From the NCBI GenBank assembly GCA_941918925.1, contig OW799236.1, positions 84,780,213 through 84,844,212 of the forward strand: a stretch of DNA of 64,000 nucleotides, written 5' to 3'. The position numbers and the translations under genes were made by a program. The notes under the pieces were generated by a model. The model searched no databases. It worked only from the letters and a program-made list of their open reading frames with translations, and was not told where the DNA came from. Each line of letters starts with the position of its first letter. Within the stretch, counting starts at the first letter, position 1. This DNA comes from Phyto melanocephala. Its lineage: Eukaryota; Arthropoda; Insecta; Diptera; Rhinophoridae. Below are positions 32,029 through 41,552 of the stretch, piece by piece.

Positions 32029-32710
32029 TTATACCCTTCACACAGTGAAAAAGGGTATATATAGGTTTGTCATTCCGTGTGAAATTTCTACAATTTTCAT
32101 TTCCGACCCCATAAAGTATATATTTTCTGAAAGCTTATGAATAGAGGAGTCGATTAAGCTCAGTCAGTCTGTCCGTCTGTCCGTGTGTATGTTGAAATCA
32201 ACTTTTTGAAGCCCCCGAAATCACTTAAACCCCGGTGAGGTATTAAAATATTGGAAATATTCGGGAGTACATCGGTATTGAAAACCAGAAACAGATATGA
32301 GCAAAAACGAATGACCACCTCGATCTTTTTTTCACAAAAACAACATTACAACAACAATATACATACATACAAACTTCTATATAGGTTAGAGTAAACATGG
32401 GATCGATTCCCAGCTGAGCCAAATAAATTTTTTTTTTAATTTTTTTTCATTTTTTTATATTTTTATATTTATTATTTATATTTTAATTATTTTTTTTTAA
32501 ATTTTTTTTTTAATTTTTTTTTTAAATTTTTTTTTTATTTTTTTTTTAACATACATACGTAAATTTAAAATTTTAAAAGGGGATGTTTTTATATTTCTAT
32601 GTACGTATTTCATATGAGATGAATGGTGATAAAAACTACTGTTATTGCATGACTACACGTTGTGAAGAGTATATAAGATTCGGCACGGTCGAATATAGCA
32701 CTCTTACTTG
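32029..32710 (+). mobile_element. Q-type Helentron-like copy
   Basis: 5' TTATACCCTTCACACAGTG, 3' GTGAAGAGTATATAAG, TTCGGCACGGTCGAA and CTCTTACTTG followed by T's. The tRNA-like/T-rich segment (32393-32555) begins GGTTAGAGTAAACATGG and GATCGATTCCCAGCTGAGCC. It has the same orientation as in the copy at 29532. Confidence 0.85.
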
Positions 32711-34223
32711 TTTTTAAATTGATCTGCTCCCTATGCTCCGAATAAAGGCATTGGGAACTATTATATTTTTTTATGGCAATTTATAATTAAAAAAAAAAAT
32801 AGAATCAAAAGTAAACAATTTTAACTTCAGTGATTTCTTTGAAAATTACATCCCTTTTTCTCTCTTTAGCTGTTTTTGAAATTTCATAGTTGACAACGCT
32901 GATCAGGGGCCTCCAGGAAATGTGCAGAACTGTAAGAAAGTTCTCTTTATTATAAGAGATCCAGGAAGTTCTTTACATTTAAACTAGCAATATAGCCGCT
33001 ACCTTTCTAGCGTAGTTCTTACTATTTATTCAATACGCCAGTCTTTTATTATTAAATAATTTTTACGTTAAATTTATGAAAGCAACAAGTAATAAGCAGT
33101 TTGAATAAATTTGTACTAAAGTTTTAGATTTTTAAATTAGACTCTAAAGCTTCTTTCTTTTAAATTAATAGTCAAGTCGATTTCTTGTGTATAGAAAAAA
33201 TACTGATTGATAGTGGCACAACTCAAACGCAGAAACCTAGAGGCATAAAGTCTTGACAGTGGGATCTCTTTTAAAAGGATTTTTTAAAATTCAAACCTTA
33301 AATGGATAGAGAGGGCAATAGTCGGTAAAATCAGTAACTTTTTATCTGCTAAAATAAAAATGATACTCAAAATAGAAGCTCACCGGAAAATTAATATTCT
33401 TTAAGTATATTTTTAGAATTTTAGCGAAAGAAATTTAGCTTTAGCGAGATACAGAATAAGGACAGCTGATATTATGAACCTAATTATAATCGTAACATAT
33501 GTGAAAAACTGTTAGAGTCTTATTTTTATTTTAAACGGCTATGAACTTACTTGTAAAATGTAAATAAATAATTCACTTTCACTTGCATGTATAGAACAGA
33601 ATGTCAAGGCGTTAGTATATCATGCATGAATAAAATATGTATAACAAATACCTAATTGCTTTCATTAATACTCAAACAAGTATGTGAACACAAAAAAAAT
33701 AATGTTGTAACAAAATCGATTATAACACAACCAGTTTCTATTTATTTTTATACTTTTTCATTATGTTATTAATAATGCTTCTACAACTTTTTTAATACGT
33801 CATATTTGATTTGTTTTATCAGGATCAATCATTAGTTTACACAAGCCAACAAATGAAACACTATTGTAAAGGTAATATGAAACCATTAAGCAAAAAAAGG
33901 GGGGAGAAATACTTAACGCTGACACTTAATGCACTACAAGAGTTATTTTTAATGTGATAAAACAAAAACAGCAACAAAATAACTTTTTTTACTATTTACT
34001 CCAAGTGGACAAAATCAAAAATATTGGTTTTGACACTTTCAACATTTAGAAGTGTAATTAGAAGCAAAATTAGTTTTAGGCAGGCTGATATAATAATCTA
34101 AGTTAATGTATACAAATAGAATAAAATTAAAAAGTACAGTGAAGCTTTTTCCTCGGTAAAAAATTAACATTTCCTACATTAGCAAAACACATCATGTATT
34201 GCTGAAACAACTTACAAGACTAA
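32711..34223. other. AT-rich stretch, nothing recognised
   Basis: No gene and no repeat partner was found. Short frames only. Confidence 0.5.
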
Positions 34224-34459
34224 GGGCCGTTAACATTAAAAAAAAATAACCTACAGTTAATACTAAACTCAAAATTTAATCCTTGGTTAGTCAAAACCTA
34301 TTAACACAAAGTTCAGTTATCTTATAACTTTTAGATTATTTTGCCAAATTTCAGTTAAATTTAACCGAGAACTATTTGGCGTTTAAGTTCTTAACTGGAA
34401 GAAAATATTTGATGTTTGAATTTAAATATATTATATTTTTGCTATTTTTAAACAATTAA

Positions 34460-34729
34460 ATGATGCCTCTACGATTAAAAAGATTTACACATTTGTACAA
34501 TTTATATAAAGTAAATATTTCTTATGGTATGAAAAGAAAATATAACCACAGAAGTCGAATGGATCATTTTAATTTACCTGATGCAGAGTTTTTCATGAGA
34601 TATCGTTTAGCTAAGAGAATTGTTAAATTTGTAGCAAAAATTATTTCAAAATACATTCAATTTTTAATAAATTTTTTAGCAGATGGATGCACATTAAGAA
34701 TTTATATTTATGTAAACATTTTTTCTTCT
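34460..34729 (+). pseudogene. Truncated PIF/Harbinger-like transposase N-terminus
   Basis: The frame opens with ATG and carries RSRMDHFNLPDAEFFMRYRL, then AKRIVKFVAKIISKYI. The pattern R-x-R-x-D-x-F-x-L-(D/P)-x-x-E-F-(x)-R-(F/Y)-R-L-x-K-x-x-V-x-x-(L/V) is typical of the start of Harbinger transposases (DDE_4 type), just before their helix-turn-helix region. About 75 residues are recognisable. The frame then enters low-complexity sequence and is cut at 34732 by a Q-type repeat. No DDE residues remain. The assignment is from remembered family motifs, supported by the TAA target duplication and the inverted ends. Confidence 0.5.
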
Positions 34730-34731
34730 TT

Positions 34732-35496
34732 TTATACCCTTCACCTGTGGTGCACAAGGGTATATATAGCTTTGTCATTCCGTTTGTAATTTCTACAATT
34801 TTCATTTCCGACCCCATAAAGTATATATATTCTGAAAGCTTATGAATAGAGGAGTCGATTAAGCCCTGACTGTCTGTCCGTCTATCCGTCTATCCGTCTG
34901 TCCGTCTGCCCGTCTGTCCGTGTGTTGGTTGAAATCAACTTTTAGAAGCAACTATATGTTCCTCAGATCTGTATATGGTATCAATCTCTTGGAAATATCC
35001 AGGAATGAATCGCTATTGAAATTCAGCACAATCGCCCCATAACTTTCTGAGATATGAGCAAAAAACCACGACCACCTCGTTTTTTTTTCACAATTACAAC
35101 AACATACATACATAGATACATGTAAAAAACATACCCAACAAAAAAAAATTACAAAAAAAAAATATTAAAAATAATAAAAAAATAATAAAAAAAACTACAA
35201 AAAAAAAATTTAAAAAAAATTTTAAAAAAAAATTTTTAAAAATTTTTCTAAAAAAATTTTTTAAAAAAATTTAAAAAAAATATAAAAAAAATTAATAAAA
35301 TATAAATAATATATTAAATAAAATAAAATAAAATTTTTTTGGCTCAGCTGGGATTCGATGCCACATTTATTCTAACGTGTACGTATGCACGTATTTTATA
35401 TGGGATGAATGGTGATACAAACAATTGTTATTGCATGACTACACGTTGTGAAGGGTATATAAGATTCGGCACGGCCGAATATAGCACTGTTACTTG
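34732..35496 (+). mobile_element. Q-type Helentron-like copy with an inverted inner segment
   Basis: 5' TTATACCCTTCACCTGTGG, 3' GTGAAGGGTATATAAG, TTCGGCACGGCCGAA and CACTGTTACTTG. In contrast to the copies at 29532 and 32029, the inner segment (35127-35376) is reversed. It starts AACATACCC, goes through A-rich sequence and ends GGCTCAGCTGGGATTCGATG then TTCTAAC. Inserted in the Harbinger relic. Confidence 0.85.
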
Positions 35497-35818
35497 TTGA
35501 AATTCATTTATAACAATTTATAACAACAAGTTAACTAACTCCTGCCTATTGTTAACGAACATTTTTAATTTATGGTTAAAACTTAAGTTTAAGCTTACTG
35601 AAAGTTAGTAAACTTTTACGTTAAATTTATTTAACTGAATATTATGTTAATAGGCCTAAACAAAGCAAAGTATGTGTGTTTGCTTTTGTAAGTACAAAAA
35701 AAATTTTTAATTAATCACGAAGAACACAGGAAAACAGAGACTCAGAAAATCGTCGAAACAGGTAAACTTAACTTTGGCTCGTGGAATCTAAAGATATACT
35801 ATGTTTGGAAATATTATG

Positions 35819-35878
35819 TACATACATACATACATACATACATACATACATACATACATACATACATACATACATACA
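35819..35878. repeat. (TACA)n microsatellite, 5' flank of the R1-clade element
   Basis: Fifteen TACA units, ending directly at the first base (GG) of the retrotransposon. Together with 41129-41337 it forms the split target array. Confidence 0.95.
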
Positions 35879-36612
35879 GGATAGGGCTGAGCTCAGGCTA
35901 CTATCGGGGTCAGTAGGTGGCGGATAACTGAACGACCTACGGGTCAGCTGCGAAGAATAAGCAGTCCCCGACCAAGAGCGGCAGATTCTGAGAGCATACT
36001 GTGAATTAATACAAGGGCTCGATGGTGAACTGCAATTGGATGCCGCCGTTTGGCTTGGTATCCACCGGGGATGCCCTTGAAAGAGGTGCAGATGGAGGTG
36101 GGATGCCTTTGTGGATTCCCCGGTTAAAGCACAGAGGCTTGTGAAATTTTTTGTTTCGCGGCTATGGGACCTGTTTGCTCACACCAGTGGGTCCGCTGTG
36201 TATGTAACCCGCCGAAAGGCATTAAGATCAAGTCCAGTACGATCTTAATTATGGCATTTCTGGAACATGGTATGGATTTGTTGAACCCTGGGCCGACGGT
36301 CTGTAGTATTCTAGAACCTTAGTATGTGGAGGTGACACTGCTCAGAAACGGCTTCTAGGCTAATGCTACAACCGCCTCCTCCTATTAAAACTTGGCAGTC
36401 TCAAAGTGCGCTCGAAGAACGTCGCCATTAAGTTGGTGGTACAGGCTCGGATGATAATTCCCGACTAACGCGGACCTGGCTCTGGCTTGGGGTTCCATAA
36501 GAATCTCATGTCAACCCTCGCATGGCCTCCCTGCTTGCATAGATAACCATGGGGTTGTAAACGCGACTGTACATCGGTTGGAGATAGCGGCTTTGAGTTT
36601 GGACAAATAGCA
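35879..36612 (+). other. 5' UTR of the R1-clade element
   Basis: 734 bp of GC-richer sequence starting GGATAGGGCTGAGCTCAGGC, with no long frame on the sense strand. It should contain the internal promoter of the element, but I recognise no promoter motif. Confidence 0.7.
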
Positions 36613-38046
36613 ATGATTGAAAATAATAATGAAGATGGAAAGAGTAGCAGGAAGTGTGGAAGAGGTGAAAGTAAGGGTGTAGGGGCTTCGGACCCATTTA
36701 GGAGAAGCTCTGTGATGGTAAGATCACCACCACGGAAACTTTCTACTTCTGATGCTGATAAGAGCACGCCACTTACGGAAGTGGCTCAGAGTGGTAAAAC
36801 CCAAGTGATGAGAAAACTTGGTGATAGGATAGAAAAGCTTCTGCAGTTTATAAAGGCAAGAAGCAATATCCATAGGGATATTCAGACGATCACACGGGAA
36901 ATCCAGGCATTGTATATGCAGGCTACGTGTGAGGTGATTGGTACGGAAGATAGTGCACCAAAGGCTCAAATGGTTGATAAGGAAGCCCAGACGGAGCAAC
37001 CTCGGTTGACACTTCTTCCAACCCAATCGTCTAAAAGGGGACCAATTACTCAGAGTCCCAAGGGGAACAGGAAGAAGAGGAAAAAGTCCACTATGAATGA
37101 ACAGGTCATTAATAGTGGGGTAGAGATTCTAGGCACTAAGCCTCGTGCGGATTCTGAGGGAAGTAAGCCTCGTGCCAATATTGAGGGAACTAAGCCTCGT
37201 GCCGATACGGAGGGAACTAATCCTCGTGCCGATACTGAGGGACTCTCAGTGACGGATAAGGGATCGGAATGGAGGAAGGTACAGCCGAGAGCGCATAGAA
37301 GAAGGAAACCAATGAGACCGGACGCATTGGTTGTCAGAAATTGTGGGGAAAGATCTTATGCGGATATTTTGAAGCAGGTTAAGAGTGACCCAAGGTTAAG
37401 TGAACTTGGCCAGAGTGTTAGAAACATTAGGAAGACAGGTAGGGGTGAATTGCTCTTCGAGTTAAATAAACCCCTACATAATAGTACGGCCGATTTTAAG
37501 ACAGCTGTCGAGGGTGTGCTGGGCGAGACGGCTGAGGTACGTGCCTTGACGCATGAGGTGCTCTTGGAGATTAGGGATATAGATGAGGTTACGACGAAAG
37601 ACGAGGTATTACATTCTCTTTTGGAAGTTTCCGATAAATTTAGTGCGTTGAAACCGTCTGTGATTAAGTCTTTGAGGAAATCGTATAGGGGAACACAGAC
37701 TGCCACTATTGGTCTGAGTTCTGAGTTGGCGGGCTACCTTATTGAGACCGCTAAGATACGTATTGGATGGGTGATATGTAGGATACGAGGGAAAATGGCA
37801 CCAATTAGGTGCTACAAATGTTTGGACTTTGGTCATACTGCGAGTAGGTGCAAAAGTCAGAATGATTACGCTGACAAATGCCTACAGTGTGGCGTATCTG
37901 GTCACAGGATTGGGGTGTGTAATAACCGACCATCATGTGTGCTGTGTAGTTGTGTAAACCCTAGGGTAAAGAGTGATCATGTAACTGGCTGTTTTGTCTG
38001 TCCGTTTTACAAGAAAGCGATCGAACGCCTTAGACATCGAGGATGA
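36613..38046 (+). CDS. ORF1 RNA-binding (Gag-like) protein of the R1-clade element (477 aa)
   Basis: Packages the element RNA and, in relatives such as TRAS and SART, directs the particle to the nucleus. The N-terminal half is charged and of low complexity, with basic patches (GNRKKRKKSTMNEQ) and four 9-residue repeats of the TKPRADTEG type. A central region (about 235-395) is the likely Gag-type core. The C-terminus has CCHC knuckles: CYKCLDFGHTASRC at 400-413 and CLQCGVSGHRIGVC at 423-436. A third cysteine cluster follows (CVLCSC, with a later H and C). Three knuckles is the usual R1-clade count. The stop codon overlaps the ORF2 start in ATGA (38043-38046), suggesting ORF2 is made by stop-restart translation. 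ATG at 36613 is the first in frame before the conserved part. Confidence 0.92.
   Translation: MIENNNEDGKSSRKCGRGESKGVGASDPFRRSSVMVRSPPRKLSTSDADKSTPLTEVAQSGKTQVMRKLGDRIEKLLQFIKARSNIHRDIQTITREIQALYMQATCEVIGTEDSAPKAQMVDKEAQTEQPRLTLLPTQSSKRGPITQSPKGNRKKRKKSTMNEQVINSGVEILGTKPRADSEGSKPRANIEGTKPRADTEGTNPRADTEGLSVTDKGSEWRKVQPRAHRRRKPMRPDALVVRNCGERSYADILKQVKSDPRLSELGQSVRNIRKTGRGELLFELNKPLHNSTADFKTAVEGVLGETAEVRALTHEVLLEIRDIDEVTTKDEVLHSLLEVSDKFSALKPSVIKSLRKSYRGTQTATIGLSSELAGYLIETAKIRIGWVICRIRGKMAPIRCYKCLDFGHTASRCKSQNDYADKCLQCGVSGHRIGVCNNRPSCVLCSCVNPRVKSDHVTGCFVCPFYKKAIERLRHRG
37135..37242 (+). repeat. 27-bp coding repeat in ORF1, four units
   Basis: Four 27-bp units with the core CTAAGCCTCGTGCCGAT then GAGGGA. 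They encode TKPRADSEG, SKPRANIEG, TKPRADTEG and TNPRADTEG. They keep the frame and lie in the flexible N-terminal half. Confidence 0.92.
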
Positions 38047-40964
38047 GAGTCTTACAACTAAATCTGAATCACTGTCAGGCGGCACAGGATCTGCTGAAAC
38101 AGAGTGTTCGGGAGATGAATATAGACTTAGCACTCTTAAGTGAACCGTATCGATGCCGGGACTCGGTTAATTGGTTATCGGACATTACCAAGACGTCGGC
38201 GATATGGTTAATCAGTGAATTGGGGCTGCGAGATCCTGCCTTACAGTTTACTGGTTTTACTCGGGCTATTGTGCATGGGATTTGCTTCTATAGCTGCTAC
38301 GTTCCCCCGAGATATTCCTTATTGGAGTTTGAACGAATTGTTCACAATATCGTTTCTGATGCATGCTCAAGAGGTCCCGTGGTTATTGCCGGCGACTTCA
38401 ATGCGTGGGCGATAGAATGGGGCTGCCCATACACAAATTCTAGGGGTCGGATACTAGTGGAGTCATTTTCTACACTTAATGTGATTCTGTTAAACAACGG
38501 AGCTGAGCACACTTTCTCAAGAGGCGAAGCGGGGTCAATTATTGATGTTGCCTTTGCTAGCGCTGATATTATGGGAAGGGTAGGATGGAGCATGCCCGGG
38601 ATATACACACATAGCGATCATAATGCTATATTGATTGATATTAGGGAGGAATTGCGCCAGGATGCAATGATTATACACCCGGAACGAATTTCGGGATGGA
38701 AAACAGATAGCCTTGATAGGGAATTATTTGGGGTAGTGGTGGAAAATATGAGGTTGCAAGGGCAGCCTGAAACAATGGCTGCGCAACTCATAAGTAGGGT
38801 ATCGGAGGCATGCGATACGTCTATGATTAAAAGGAGGATGAGTGCGAACAAGCGGCCGGTATATTGGTGGAACGGGGAAATTTCTCAACTACGGTCGGAA
38901 TGTATCCGGGCTAGACGACGGTATACTAGAAGCCGAGGTAGGCCGGGGAATGACGAGCACCGTGACCAATATAGGCGCATCCGCAAATCCTTGAAAATGG
39001 CGATCAGTGGGAGTAAGAGGGCATGTTTCATACGGATGTGTGAAGAGGTTGAAAACGACCCATGGGGTCTGGCTTATAAGCTGGTAACAAAAAGGCTAAA
39101 GTGTCTAAATCCTCCACCACCTAAGGATGCTGAAGTACTTAGGCGCATAGTGGATCACTTATTTCCTTACCAAGGTGTGACATCTTGGCAGACTGATACT
39201 GTTCATGTGGTATTTGACTTTCCGCTTGTCACGACAGTTGAGGTTGAAGCTGCCATGAGCAAATTTAGGGACGGGAAAACCCCTGGCTTGGATGGCATAC
39301 CGAATGCGGTAGTAAGGGAGACTTTCAAGTATTGCCCTGTTCAGGTTATCCATTTGATCAATTCGTGTTTACGCCATGGTAAATTTCCGAGTATGTGGAA
39401 AAGGCAAAAGCTAGTTTTGTTATTGAAACAGGGAAAACCTCAGGAGGATCCTTCCTCCTACCGACCACTCTGTATGATTGATACGTTTGGGAAGCTGTTG
39501 GAAAGCATAGTTTGTAGGAGACTAGAGGAATATGTTGAGTGCGTAGGAGGTCTATCTGATAATCAATTTGGTTTTAGAAAGGCAAGATCGACTGTGGATG
39601 CTTTGAACGTAGTGGTTCATACGGCCACTGCGGCGATTGAGGGCAAACGATGGAGGAATGGCACAAAGGAGTATTGCGTAGTGGTAACGCTCGACGTCAG
39701 GAATGCATTTAACTCGGCGAACTGGGAGGTTATAGTGAATTCTCTCACGCGTTTAGCGATTCCTGAGTACTTGTTGGCTATAGTGAAGGATTACTTCCGT
39801 GACAGAATCCTGCTGTACGAAACCGACAAGGGCATGCGACAGCATAATATCACAGGTGGGGTCCCACAGGGTTCGGTTCTCGGACCGTTGTTGTGGAATG
39901 TGATGTATGATGGCATACTCCGTGTGTCTCTTCCCGATGGGGCTAAGATTGTCGGTTTTGCCGATGACATAGCCCTGATATGTGTCGCTAGGGAGTTAGT
40001 GGAGATTACGACCATTGCTAATGCAAGCATAGGAATTGTGCGCTCCTGGTTGGAATCTGTTAATTTGGGGCTCGCTGACCAAAAGACAGAGGCGATTTTG
40101 ATATCCAGCCGTAGGTCAATGGAGTCTGTGAAATTGAATGTGGGATCATGTTGTATTGAGACGAAACCTTCGCTTAAATATCTTGGGGTTATGATAGATT
40201 GTCGTTTATCTTTTAAGGATCATCTGCTATATGTTGCTGAGAAGTCTTCGAGAACATATACTGCTCTGTCTCGTATAATGCCAAATACGAGGGGCCCAAA
40301 GTACTTACGTCGGAAACTTCTGGCTGGAGTAGTTAAGAGTGTGATTATGTATGCATCACCTATTTGGTCTCGGGCTCTTGGGTTGAAGACCTATAGGGGA
40401 ATTATAAGCCCAGTATATAGATTGGCTGCTTTGCGAGTTATTTGTGCTTTCCGGACTGTATCAGATGATGCAGCATTGGTGATTGCAGGAATGATGCCAA
40501 TTGATCTTCAGATCAGAGGCTTCTCAGATATTGAAACGATTGCTGAGTGGCAGCGGCGATGGTCCTTGTCAGAGAAGGGTAGATGGACGTTTTCTCTTAT
40601 TCCTGACTTAGTCCCATGGCTCGGGCGAACACATGGGGATCTGGACTTCTATGTTACGCAGTTGCTTAGTGGACACGGTTGTTTTCGGTCTTACTTATAC
40701 AGATTTGGTCATGATACTTCTCCATTCTGTCCGAGTTGTGATGGTAATGTCGAGGAGAATGCTGAACATGTATTCTTTTCGTGCTCGCGTTTTGATAGGG
40801 AGAGAATACACCTTGAGGGGATGATAGGCCGTAGTGTTGATCACAGTAATATAGTGGAAATTATGTTGTCCTCTGCACGCAGTTGGGAGTATGTATGTGA
40901 ATATGCTAGATTGGTTCTCACTGAACTTCGTAGGGTTGAGAAAATCCGTAATAGGATGTTATAG
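38043..40964 (+). CDS. ORF2 endonuclease/reverse transcriptase of the R1-clade element (973 aa)
   Basis: Nicks the target and copies the element RNA there (target-primed reverse transcription). Residues 1-200 form an apurinic-like endonuclease: QLNLNHCQAAQ near the start, the catalytic GDFNAW from 117 and SDHNAI from 191. The NHCQAAQ start is common in R1-clade enzymes. The reverse transcriptase follows (about 420-690) with TPGLDGIP, GGVPQGSVLGPLLWN and the active site FADD at 639-642. The C-terminus has a knuckle CPSCDGNVEENAEHVFFSC at 896-914 (C896, C899, H909, C914). The length is normal for the clade and there are no internal stops. The target array is split exactly at the ends, so the endonuclease probably recognises TACA/TGTA repeats. 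The start is fixed by the ATGA overlap with ORF1. Confidence 0.95.
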   Translation: MRVLQLNLNHCQAAQDLLKQSVREMNIDLALLSEPYRCRDSVNWLSDITKTSAIWLISELGLRDPALQFTGFTRAIVHGICFYSCYVPPRYSLLEFERIVHNIVSDACSRGPVVIAGDFNAWAIEWGCPYTNSRGRILVESFSTLNVILLNNGAEHTFSRGEAGSIIDVAFASADIMGRVGWSMPGIYTHSDHNAILIDIREELRQDAMIIHPERISGWKTDSLDRELFGVVVENMRLQGQPETMAAQLISRVSEACDTSMIKRRMSANKRPVYWWNGEISQLRSECIRARRRYTRSRGRPGNDEHRDQYRRIRKSLKMAISGSKRACFIRMCEEVENDPWGLAYKLVTKRLKCLNPPPPKDAEVLRRIVDHLFPYQGVTSWQTDTVHVVFDFPLVTTVEVEAAMSKFRDGKTPGLDGIPNAVVRETFKYCPVQVIHLINSCLRHGKFPSMWKRQKLVLLLKQGKPQEDPSSYRPLCMIDTFGKLLESIVCRRLEEYVECVGGLSDNQFGFRKARSTVDALNVVVHTATAAIEGKRWRNGTKEYCVVVTLDVRNAFNSANWEVIVNSLTRLAIPEYLLAIVKDYFRDRILLYETDKGMRQHNITGGVPQGSVLGPLLWNVMYDGILRVSLPDGAKIVGFADDIALICVARELVEITTIANASIGIVRSWLESVNLGLADQKTEAILISSRRSMESVKLNVGSCCIETKPSLKYLGVMIDCRLSFKDHLLYVAEKSSRTYTALSRIMPNTRGPKYLRRKLLAGVVKSVIMYASPIWSRALGLKTYRGIISPVYRLAALRVICAFRTVSDDAALVIAGMMPIDLQIRGFSDIETIAEWQRRWSLSEKGRWTFSLIPDLVPWLGRTHGDLDFYVTQLLSGHGCFRSYLYRFGHDTSPFCPSCDGNVEENAEHVFFSCSRFDRERIHLEGMIGRSVDHSNIVEIMLSSARSWEYVCEYARLVLTELRRVEKIRNRML

Positions 40965-41128
40965 TTTGGGTGTTGTACCTTCCCCCCCCTGCGATGTATA
41001 GCTTTGTGGTAGTTCCGCAGGGATTTTGGGCTAGTGTACCGAGGTGTTTTAGCGTGTTAAAGTCACGCACTCCTGGTTGACCTGAGTACCAGGGTCTTTC
41101 GATGATTTCACCTCGTTAATAAAAAAAA
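40965..41128 (+). other. 3' UTR and short A tail of the R1-clade element
   Basis: 164 bp with a C-run (CCCCCCC near 40985), ending CGTTAAT followed by eight A's and then CATA repeats. The A's can anneal to or follow the target and mark the 3' junction. Confidence 0.8.
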
Positions 41129-41134
41129 CATACA

Positions 41135-41168
<34 letters not shown>

Positions 41169-41306
41169 CATACATACATACATACATACATACATACATA
41201 CATACATACATACATACATACATACATACATACATACATACATACATACATACATACATACATACATACATACATACATACATACATACATACATACATA
41301 CATACA

Positions 41307-41337
<31 letters not shown>
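41129..41337. repeat. (CATA)n microsatellite, 3' flank of the R1-clade element
   Basis: About 52 CATA units with a single variant (CATATATACA near 41161). On the minus strand the array reads as MYVC codons without a stop, which explains three spurious frames of 75-117 codons. Confidence 0.97.
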
Positions 41338-41338
<1 letters not shown>

Positions 41339-41552
41339 GGTAAGTATATGTACCCTGCAAAAAAATTTTGCACTAGTTCAATGTGAATGATATTTTTCAT
41401 GACTTTTATTTCATAAGTGCAAGAGGAGGCATGAATAATTCTTTCTCCAAATACAAAATATGTAGCCATTGTTATTGTGCTTCAATCTACATGCAAGTGC
41501 ATTCAAAATATCTTAAACAATTAATTTAATTTTTATTTTATCGAACTTTTCT

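Larger units (their letters stand above)
34224..35656 (+). mobile_element. PIF/Harbinger-like relic with a nested repeat
   Basis: The left end GGGCCGTTAACATTAA matches the reverse complement of the right end (GGCCTATTAACATAA) with one gap. Both ends are flanked by TAA (34221-34223 and 35657-35659), which fits the TWA target duplication of PIF/Harbinger elements. Inside is the start of a Harbinger-like transposase (34460-34729). The rest of the gene is gone, and a Q-type repeat sits at 34732-35496. Without the nested repeat the element would be about 670 bp. Confidence 0.55.
35879..41128 (+). mobile_element. Waldo-like R1-clade non-LTR retrotransposon, full length
   Basis: The 5250-bp unit has a 5' UTR, two ORFs overlapping by ATGA, a 3' UTR and an 8-A tail, with (TACA)n on both sides. 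ORF2 has an apurinic-type endonuclease and a reverse transcriptase of R1 type with a C-terminal CCHC knuckle. Waldo elements of this clade are known to insert in ACAY repeats, and (ACAT)n fits exactly. Its base composition is clearly more GC-rich than the surroundings. Both ORFs are open, so it may be active or was so recently. Confidence 0.93.

Noticed and set aside
36465..40824. Several 60-116-codon frames on both strands within the R1-clade element
   Set aside because: They overlap ORF1 and ORF2 in other frames and have no motif of their own.
41049..41469. Minus-strand frames of 75-117 codons, mostly MYVC repeats
   Set aside because: They are the translation of the (CATA)n microsatellite, which has no stop in those frames.
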